NCBI GenBank assembly: GCA_002293615.1
Contig: DBDN01000059.1
Location: forward strand, 29,874 to 51,142
Length of the DNA stretch: 21,269 nucleotides
Direction: 5' to 3'
Source of the DNA: Betaproteobacteria bacterium UBA931
Lineage (GTDB): Bacteria; Pseudomonadota; Gammaproteobacteria; Burkholderiales; Casimicrobiaceae
In this document: in pieces, positions 16,144-21,269 of the stretch
Numbering within the stretch: the first letter of the stretch is position 1
Layout of the letters: the number at the start of each line of letters is the position of its first letter
The notes under the pieces: generated by a model
The model's database searches: none
What the model was told of the DNA's origin: nothing
The model's input: the letters and a program-made list of their open reading frames with translations, nothing else
Position numbers and translations under genes: made by a program

Positions 16144-16572
16144 TCAGACTTTAAGAGGTTTTGGTTGCTGCGCGGTATGCGGATGTTCGTTGCCGGCATA
16201 GCACTTCAGCTTTTTGATCATTTGGTAGCCAAGAGGGCCTTTGGGCAGCATGCCTTTAACCGCGTTTTCCAGCGCCCGACCTGGGAAGCGTGCTTGCATT
16301 TCCGCAAAATTTGTGGTGCGGATACCGCCCGGATAACCGGTGTGGTGATGATAAAGTTTATCCTGCGTTTTATTGCCGGTCACGACCAATTTCTCGACAT
16401 TGGTAACGATAATAAAATCGCCGGTATCCACATGCGGCGTGTAAATAGCTTTATGCTTACCGCGCAATCGCAGGGCAATCTGGCTCGCCAAACGACCTAG
16501 AACCTGATTGGTGGCGTCGACAATGTACCAGTCCCGTTGGACTTCATGGGGCTTGGCTGAAAAGGTTTTCAT
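16144..16572 (-). CDS. rplM: Ribosomal protein uL13 (L13)
   Basis: A 142-residue large-subunit protein, exactly the usual length. Motifs include MKTFSAKPHEVQRDWYIVDA, VLGRLASQIALRLRGKHK, GDFIIVTNVEKLVVTGNK, YHHHTGYPGG and MLPKGPLGYQMIKKLKCYAG. ATG 16572 is chosen because the six codons upstream (from 16590) are not family-like. First gene of the rplM-rpsI operon, with the promoter at 16614-16643. It is divergent from trmJ. Confidence 0.98.
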   Translation of the reverse strand: MKTFSAKPHEVQRDWYIVDATNQVLGRLASQIALRLRGKHKAIYTPHVDTGDFIIVTNVEKLVVTGNKTQDKLYHHHTGYPGGIRTTNFAEMQARFPGRALENAVKGMLPKGPLGYQMIKKLKCYAGNEHPHTAQQPKPLKV

Positions 16573-16613
16573 AATAATGACTCGCGTCAAATGATTGTTT
16601 TAGGGAAACACAC

Positions 16614-16643
16614 ATAATAGACCGGTTTTCAGAAAAAGGTCAA
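16614..16643 (-). promoter_or_regulatory. Sigma-70 promoter for rplM-rpsI
   Basis: On the minus strand, TTGACC (16643-16638) and TATTAT (16619-16614) are 18 bases apart, a strong -35/-10 pair. Transcription would begin near 16607 and leave a leader of about 35 bases before the rplM ATG at 16572. Confidence 0.7.
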
Positions 16644-16726
16644 TATCCCTAAATGCATTTTTATTATCAACAGAAGCTGTAATGATAAAAGGAAAAGAGA
16701 AAAAATGACACAACGAGCGATGAAAA

Positions 16727-17491
16727 ATGCATGAGTTTGATTTAAAAAACGATTCGTTATCGCGGATTCGCGTGGTCTTGGTCAATACCAGCCACCCCGG
16801 CAATATCGGCGCGGCTGCCCGGGCGATGTTGACCATGGGGGTGTCAAGGCTGGTTTTGGTGAACCCCAAGCATTTTCCTGCTGCCGAAGCGGTTGCAATG
16901 GCGTCCGGCGCGGATTCGGTGTTGGCGCAGGCGCAAATCGTTACGACTTTGCCCGAAGCGCTTTCCGGTTGTGTTTGGGCGGCCGGGTTTTCCGCGCGTC
17001 CGCGCGAATTTGCCGGAAGAGTTTTTTCGGTACGCGACATGGCGGAGGTTGCTGCTGGGATTTTGTATAAAAGAGAGAATGATATAGCGCTGGTTTTTGG
17101 TACGGAAATGTCCGGTTTATCGAACGAGGATCTGGCGCGTTGCTCAGCGGTGGTTACTATACCCGCCAATATGCAATACTCATCGCTGAATTTGGCGGCA
17201 GCAGTACAAGTCGCGACTTATGAAATACGTACTACATTATTGTCGAATAAAGTCTGGCAGCCGCCACGTTTTGCACCAGCCAGCCATGAAGAGATTGAAC
17301 GTTTATTTGTGCATGCCCAACGAACGTTAACGCAAAGTGGTTTTCTGAATCCAAAGCGGCCAAAACGGTTAATGCCACGGTTGCGTCGGTTATTTGTTCG
17401 TGCAGGTTTGGAAAAAGAAGAAGTCAATATTTTGCGTGGTATTCTTGCACAAATGGATAGGCTTATGAAATGTACGGATGATATTGAATAA
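16727..17491 (+). CDS. trmJ: tRNA (cytidine/uridine-32-2'-O-)-methyltransferase TrmJ
   Basis: A 254-residue SPOUT methyltransferase that would 2'-O-methylate position 32 in the anticodon loop of some tRNAs, using S-adenosylmethionine. Motif 1 is VVLVNTSHPGNIGAAARAM with the conserved Asn and the catalytic Arg. The SAM-binding trefoil knot is formed by LVFGTEMSGLSNEDL and IPANMQYSSLNLAAAVQVATYEI. The C-terminal extension (about 170-254), with the family's HAQRTLTQSGFLNPKRPKRLMPRLRRLF run, distinguishes TrmJ from shorter SPOUT enzymes. The ribosome site before ATG 16727 is weak. It is divergent from rplM, and dps follows on the same strand with its own promoter. Confidence 0.93.
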   Translation: MHEFDLKNDSLSRIRVVLVNTSHPGNIGAAARAMLTMGVSRLVLVNPKHFPAAEAVAMASGADSVLAQAQIVTTLPEALSGCVWAAGFSARPREFAGRVFSVRDMAEVAAGILYKRENDIALVFGTEMSGLSNEDLARCSAVVTIPANMQYSSLNLAAAVQVATYEIRTTLLSNKVWQPPRFAPASHEEIERLFVHAQRTLTQSGFLNPKRPKRLMPRLRRLFVRAGLEKEEVNILRGILAQMDRLMKCTDDIE

Positions 17492-17541
17492 TTCAGGTGC
17501 AACCGATGCGGAATTTCGTTACAGAAGTGAAAGGTAGATAT

Positions 17542-17570
17542 TTGTCTTATTACCATGACGATGCTATGCT
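17542..17570 (+). promoter_or_regulatory. Candidate sigma-70 promoter for dps
   Basis: TTGTCT (17542-17547) and TATGCT (17565-17570) are 17 bases apart, and a TG one base before the -10 (17562-17563) makes an extended -10. This leaves a leader of about 75 bases before the dps ATG. I found no convincing OxyR or Fur box around it. Confidence 0.5.
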
Positions 17571-17650
17571 GAACATTGAAGTTAAAGTTATTTGGGAGCG
17601 CAGGATAATCGTTATGCGCGAAAATGAACGATCGTGAAGAAAGGGATGAT

Positions 17651-18142
17651 ATGAGTAAGAAGAAAGCAATACCGGGAATTAATATTGGTATCAACGCCAA
17701 GGATCGCGAAAAAATTTGCCATGATTTAAATCGTTTATTGGCCGATACATTTGCGCTGTACCTGAAAACACATAATTTTCATTGGAATGTCACAGGACCG
17801 ATGTTCAACACGCTGCACATCATGTTTGAAGAGCAATATACTGAGTTGTGGAATGCAACAGATATCATAGCCGAGCGTGTGCGCTCATTGGGGCTGCCGG
17901 CCATTGGTACGTTTACGGAATACAATAAGTTCTCAAGCATTAAAGAAACACAAGGTGTGCCAAATGCGGAAGATATGATTCGGTTGCTGGTAGAAGGCAA
18001 CGAGGCGGCGGCGCGTACGGCGCGCAAATGTTTTCCTGCAGCGGAAAAAGCGGGCGATGAAGCGACCACCGATGTATTGACGGAACGTTTGCAGGTGCAT
18101 GAGAAGAATGCTTGGATGTTACGCAGCTTGCTGGAACAATAA
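17651..18142 (+). CDS. dps: Dps, DNA-protecting ferritin-like protein
   Basis: A 163-residue Dps-family protein. It forms twelve-subunit shells that oxidise ferrous iron with peroxide, store it and shield DNA. The ferroxidase ligands are shared across the dimer and are visible in KTHNFHWNVTGPMFNTLHIMFEEQYTEL: the His of FHW, the His of TLH and the acidic FEEQYTEL helix. WNATDIIAERVRSLG follows, as in the family. ATG 17651 is preferred over 17624 because an AAAGGG ribosome site is at the right spacing and the product then begins MSKKKAIPG. The short Lys-rich N-terminus could touch DNA. A strong terminator follows. Confidence 0.95.
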   Translation: MSKKKAIPGINIGINAKDREKICHDLNRLLADTFALYLKTHNFHWNVTGPMFNTLHIMFEEQYTELWNATDIIAERVRSLGLPAIGTFTEYNKFSSIKETQGVPNAEDMIRLLVEGNEAAARTARKCFPAAEKAGDEATTDVLTERLQVHEKNAWMLRSLLEQ

Positions 18143-18160
18143 AGCGATAATATTTATTTG

Positions 18161-18188
18161 AAAACGGGCTATTAATAGCCCGTTTTTT
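18161..18188 (+). terminator. Rho-independent terminator after dps
   Basis: AAAACGGGCTAT (18161-18172) pairs exactly with ATAGCCCGTTTT (18175-18186), and the run of six T (18183-18188) follows the GC part of the stem. It lies 18 bases after the dps stop. The A-tract on the left arm may let it work in both directions. Confidence 0.9.
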
Positions 18189-18259
18189 ATTGTCATTACA
18201 GGGAAATGCCGTTAAACTTATGCCGCTTGCTTGTTATGGGGAAAGGGAGGCGATGCATT

Positions 18260-19777
18260 ATGAATGTTGCAGTTGTACATTCGCGCGCTCTGGCGGGGCT
18301 GGATGCGCCGCCGGTTACAGTTGAGGTTCATTTATCCAATGGGCTTCCGGCATTTAATCTTGTGGGACTTCCTGATGCTGAAGTGCGAGAAGCGCGTGAT
18401 CGTGTGCGTGCGGCGTTGCAGAATTCACAATATGATTTCCCTGTGCGTAAAGTAACGGTAAATCTGGCACCGGCAGACTTTCCCAAGGAGTCTGGCCGCT
18501 TTGACTTGCCTATTGCGCTCGGTATTCTCGCTGCTACCGGGCAGATCCCTCAAGCGTCGCTCGCGCAATATGAATTTGCGGGCGAGCTGGCATTGACAGG
18601 CGCGTTGCGCAAAATCCGTGGCGCGTTGGCGATGGTATTGTCGGCATGGCGTGAGGGGCGAGCCTTTATTCTTCCCGAAGCCAGCGCGCAGGAAGCAACA
18701 CTGGTGCAACAGGCCACCGTTTATCCTGCCAAGTCGTTACTTGACGTTTGCGGGCATTTAATGGGGAAAATTTTGCTTTCGCCGTTGTCCGCGCATCACG
18801 AAATCACAGAAATTGCTTCTGTGACACGCGATTTGAAAGAAGTGCGCGGGCAACACCAAGCTAAGCGAGCGCTGGAGATTGCTGCGGCCGGACAACATTC
18901 ACTGTTATTTTTGGGTTCTCCGGGTACCGGCAAGTCGATGTTAGCGCAACGGCTGCCGGACATCATGCCGCCAATGACGGAAGATGAAGCATTATCGGCC
19001 GCCGCAGTTGCTTCGTTGGCGGGCAAATTTGATGTTCGTTCTTGGCGACAGCGAAACTTTCGTAATCCGCATCATACCGCCAGTGCGGTGGCGCTGGTCG
19101 GAGGAGGCAGCGATCCGCGCCCAGGAGAGATATCTTTGGCGCATCATGGGGTATTGTTTCTTGACGAACTTCCTGAATGGGATCGCTCAGTATTGGAGGT
19201 GCTGCGCGAGCCGTTGGAGTCTGGTGAAATCCATATTTCGCGGGCAGCACGACAAAGCGTTTTTCCGGCGCAGTTCCAATTAATTGCGGCAATGAATCCG
19301 TGTCCGTGCGGCTGGTATGGGCACAATAGCGGGCGTTGTCGCTGCACGTCAGAGCAGGTTGCCCGCTATCGGGCAAGAATTTCCGGCCCACTGCTTGACC
19401 GTATCGATTTATCTGTCGAAGTGTTGCCGATTCCTTCCGATGCAATTAAATTGAATGTCCCTGACGATCCCGAAGCCGACAATAGTGTAACTGTACGGCA
19501 GCGTGTCACCAGAGCCTATCAAAAACAAATGAAACGGCAAAACTGTGGAAATGCGCGCCTGTCGCCGGCGCAACTGGAGCAGTTTATTGCTATTGACCGT
19601 GACGCAGAAAACTTATTGGCGCATGCAATGGAAAAGCATTATCTTTCGGCACGTTCTTATCATAGACTGTTGCGTGTTGCGCGGACAATTGCTGATTTAA
19701 ACGACGCAGAAACGGTGACACGAACGCATGCCGCTGAAGCGTTGAATTATCGCCGTGTCGACCGTTATGCTCAATAA
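18260..19777 (+). CDS. comM: ComM / YifB-type AAA+ helicase (Mg-chelatase-like)
   Basis: A 505-residue protein, matching the 506 of E. coli YifB. The N-terminal ChlI-like domain (about 1-170) has LVGLPDAEVREARDRVRAAL and VNLAPADFPKESGRFDLPIA. The AAA+ core has Walker A FLGSPGTGKSMLAQRLP, Walker B GVLFLDELPEW, the arginine-rich HISRAARQSVFPAQF and the sensor-1 region LIAAMNPCPCGWYG. The C-terminal Mg-chelatase lid (LSARSYHRLLRVARTIADLN) ends the chain. Cysteines in PCPCG and GRCRC resemble a zinc site. ComM forms hexamers that drive branch migration while incoming DNA is joined to the chromosome during natural transformation. ATG 18260 has a GGGAGG ribosome site; the ATG at 18206 would add 18 non-family residues. 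The PilY1-like gene at the left edge is a second hint of type IV pili. Confidence 0.95.
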   Translation: MNVAVVHSRALAGLDAPPVTVEVHLSNGLPAFNLVGLPDAEVREARDRVRAALQNSQYDFPVRKVTVNLAPADFPKESGRFDLPIALGILAATGQIPQASLAQYEFAGELALTGALRKIRGALAMVLSAWREGRAFILPEASAQEATLVQQATVYPAKSLLDVCGHLMGKILLSPLSAHHEITEIASVTRDLKEVRGQHQAKRALEIAAAGQHSLLFLGSPGTGKSMLAQRLPDIMPPMTEDEALSAAAVASLAGKFDVRSWRQRNFRNPHHTASAVALVGGGSDPRPGEISLAHHGVLFLDELPEWDRSVLEVLREPLESGEIHISRAARQSVFPAQFQLIAAMNPCPCGWYGHNSGRCRCTSEQVARYRARISGPLLDRIDLSVEVLPIPSDAIKLNVPDDPEADNSVTVRQRVTRAYQKQMKRQNCGNARLSPAQLEQFIAIDRDAENLLAHAMEKHYLSARSYHRLLRVARTIADLNDAETVTRTHAAEALNYRRVDRYAQ

Positions 19778-19832
19778 ATCAAAGCGGTTTAATAAAAAAT
19801 GTTTGTCTTTGCAAGAGCCTTTCTATGATTCG

Positions 19833-20213
19833 TCAGATATCAAGCTGTTCTGGCGTGATACGCATGGCTTTGGCAATTTTTGCCAGTGTTGATGGACGCG
19901 GATTTTCGCGTTTTTCCGTTAGGGCATAAGCGCCTTGCGTAACGCTGAGGCGGTTTGCCATTTGCACTTGTGTCAAACCGAGATATTCACGCCAGGCACG
20001 CATCGGCGCAATATTGTCTTGTTTGATACGTTTTAATACTTCACTGGGTACATTTGCTGGGGGACGACTTTTGGTTGCCGCTTTTACTGCAGGCGCTTTA
20101 CCTGTTTTTGCAGTGCTTTTACCGGTAAGTTCTTTATATTGGGCATATGTCATCAAAACATATAACGGCGCGCCATTCGGCCCCGGAAGAACATGAACAT
20201 TTTTAGTTTTCAT
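19833..20213 (-). CDS. XRE-family helix-turn-helix protein, antitoxin-like, no toxin partner seen
   Basis: A 126-residue protein. The N-terminal 28 residues (VHVLPGPNGAPLYVLMTYAQ and on) resemble the short beta-hairpin segment of prevent-host-death-like antitoxins. A Lys/Ala/Pro-rich linker (about 31-54) follows. The C-terminal Cro/C1-type helix-turn-helix runs over about 71-126: MRAWREYLGLTQVQMANRLS, VTQGAYALTEKREN and TLAKIAKAMRITPEQLD. Such two-part proteins are often solitary antitoxins or transcription regulators. No toxin-like frame (RelE, HipA, HigB or other) is on either side: comM ends 55 bases away and AT-rich non-coding DNA lies upstream. ATG 20213 has a poor ribosome site; ATG 20153 (MTYAQY) is possible. 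Function unknown. Confidence 0.75.
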   Translation of the reverse strand: MKTKNVHVLPGPNGAPLYVLMTYAQYKELTGKSTAKTGKAPAVKAATKSRPPANVPSEVLKRIKQDNIAPMRAWREYLGLTQVQMANRLSVTQGAYALTEKRENPRPSTLAKIAKAMRITPEQLDI

Positions 20214-20524
20214 AGGATAAACACCATATTAATCGATTGATAAAAACAGGGAGGTAATATAATGCTTATTTACTATCCTTCCCAAACGAGACTTTATAAA
20301 AAGCAGTATCAGTATATACAAAAACATGATGAGAAAGAAATGCCTTAATAATCTTAATAAGACTTTATTTGTTTCTAATATTAAAGTTATTATTTTTTTA
20401 AATAATAAACGTAATGTGTATCCGGGCATCACCTTTATCTTTATATGACAGGCGTTACTTGTCTGAGAAGAGATGCTCGCTGCGGGCATACAAATATCAA
20501 GAATAAATATCTTTGTTTATATTT
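20214..20524. other. AT-rich non-coding stretch with nested inverted repeats
   Basis: About 310 bases, strongly AT-rich, with no gene I can support. It contains an AT palindrome (TTATTATTT 20387-20395 / AAATAATAA 20400-20408, loop TTTT). It also has a nested hairpin at 20423-20479: outer arms CGGGCATC and GATGCTCG (one G-U pair), inner arms GACAGG 20447-20452 and CTTGTC 20458-20463 (one G-U pair) with a five-base loop. The remainder is low-complexity A and T. Confidence 0.5.
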
Positions 20525-20535
20525 TTGACTTGCTT

Positions 20536-20564
20536 TTGACATAAAATCGAATTTTTTCTTTAAA
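20536..20564 (+). promoter_or_regulatory. Candidate rRNA operon promoter with AT-rich upstream element
   Basis: A perfect TTGACA (20536-20541) stands 17 bases before TTTAAA (20559-20564), with an A/T-rich tract just upstream (about 20500-20530) like an UP element. It is about 360 bases before 16S rRNA, a normal distance for an rrn promoter. The -10 is not consensus. Confidence 0.5.
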
Positions 20565-20716
20565 AAATTTTAGTATGGTGGTTAAAAAGGGGTTGCGAAG
20601 AATTGTAGGTGTGCCTATAATTCCGATCCTTCGTCGCTTGGCGGGGTTACTTGGGTTGGTATGTTTAAGCCGATGGCTGGTTTTGCCGAGTATCTCTAAG
20701 CTGTTGATTAAGTGGC

Positions 20717-20728
20717 GGTTCTTTAAAA
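20717..20728 (+). promoter_or_regulatory. boxA antitermination element in the rrn leader
   Basis: GGTTCTTTAAAA (20717-20728), followed by GATAAGTGTGGGTGCTG, matches the boxA-plus-downstream layout of betaproteobacterial rrn leaders. NusB/NusE bind boxA RNA and keep RNA polymerase from early termination. It lies about 200 bases before the 16S start. Confidence 0.75.
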
Positions 20729-20927
20729 ATAAGGCAATTGATAAGTGTGGGTGCTGCTGTTTCAAGCGCCTGACGATGGTTGTTGTGGTGTAGACCGCGA
20801 TGACGATGGTTAGGCGGGTTAAAGGAATATAAGCAGTACTCATATAGAAGTACGCAAGTGCGGCTTTGATTGGGAAACTGATTGAAGTCGATCCTTGATG
20901 GATTTCGAATGAGTTTAAAACAGGATT

Positions 20928-21269
<342 letters not shown>

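Noticed and set aside
20229..20489. An 86-codon minus-strand frame with a hydrophobic middle, like a small membrane protein
   Set aside because: It lies in very AT-rich DNA where Ile/Leu/Phe-rich frames arise by chance, has no ribosome site, and crosses the hairpin region.
20575..20793. A 72-codon plus-strand frame just after the rrn promoter
   Set aside because: It contains the boxA element and lies wholly in the rRNA leader; no ribosome site or family likeness.

Overview
The window reads as a stretch of chromosome from a betaproteobacterium of moderate GC content. The evidence is the 5' end of a 16S rRNA gene with betaproteobacterial character at the right edge, the gene order pepE-gshB-EIIA(Man)-ptsH-ptsI, argB next to slmA, the divergent rplM-rpsI / trmJ pair, and a 505-residue ComM. 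I cannot name the genus. Both edges cut genes: the left edge lies inside a pilY1-like gene and the right edge inside 16S rRNA, about where the assembly of a multi-copy rRNA operon would break.

Layout. Bases 1-852 hold the C-terminal part of a type IV pilus PilY1-like protein. On the minus strand, 5105 down to 947, lies a tight five-gene run: dipeptidase E, glutathione synthetase, an EIIA of the mannose family, HPr (GTG start, overlapping the EIIA gene) and PTS enzyme I. No EIIB or EIIC is present, so this looks like a regulatory PTS phosphorelay linked to glutathione and peptide metabolism. Divergent from it are argB and slmA (5251-6743). A small redox cassette follows on the minus strand: a YhhW-type pirin and an ABM-fold monooxygenase. 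Facing it is a YhaJ-like LysR regulator gene that carries a one-base frameshift in a run of seven T.

Bases 8986-15668 hold three same-strand genes with gaps of 9 and 23 bases: a SAM methyltransferase, a two-domain GT2-GT4 glycosyltransferase, and a 1119-residue TPR protein ending in an O-GlcNAc-transferase-like (GT41) domain. This is the least ordinary part of the window. The big protein seems to contain a second, degenerate copy of the N-terminal GT41 half between two TPR blocks. Together the three genes look like a module that builds, methylates and transfers a glycan to a surface protein. No target gene is in view.

A bidirectional terminator separates this cluster from the ribosomal protein operon rplM-rpsI (minus strand), which has a clear sigma-70 promoter. 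Divergent from it come trmJ (tRNA 2'-O-methyltransferase), dps (ferritin-like DNA-protecting protein, with its own promoter and terminator) and comM (AAA+ helicase of natural transformation). A convergent XRE/PHD-like orphan antitoxin follows. About 0.7 kb of AT-rich non-coding DNA then leads into the rRNA operon and contains a plausible rrn promoter and a boxA antitermination element.
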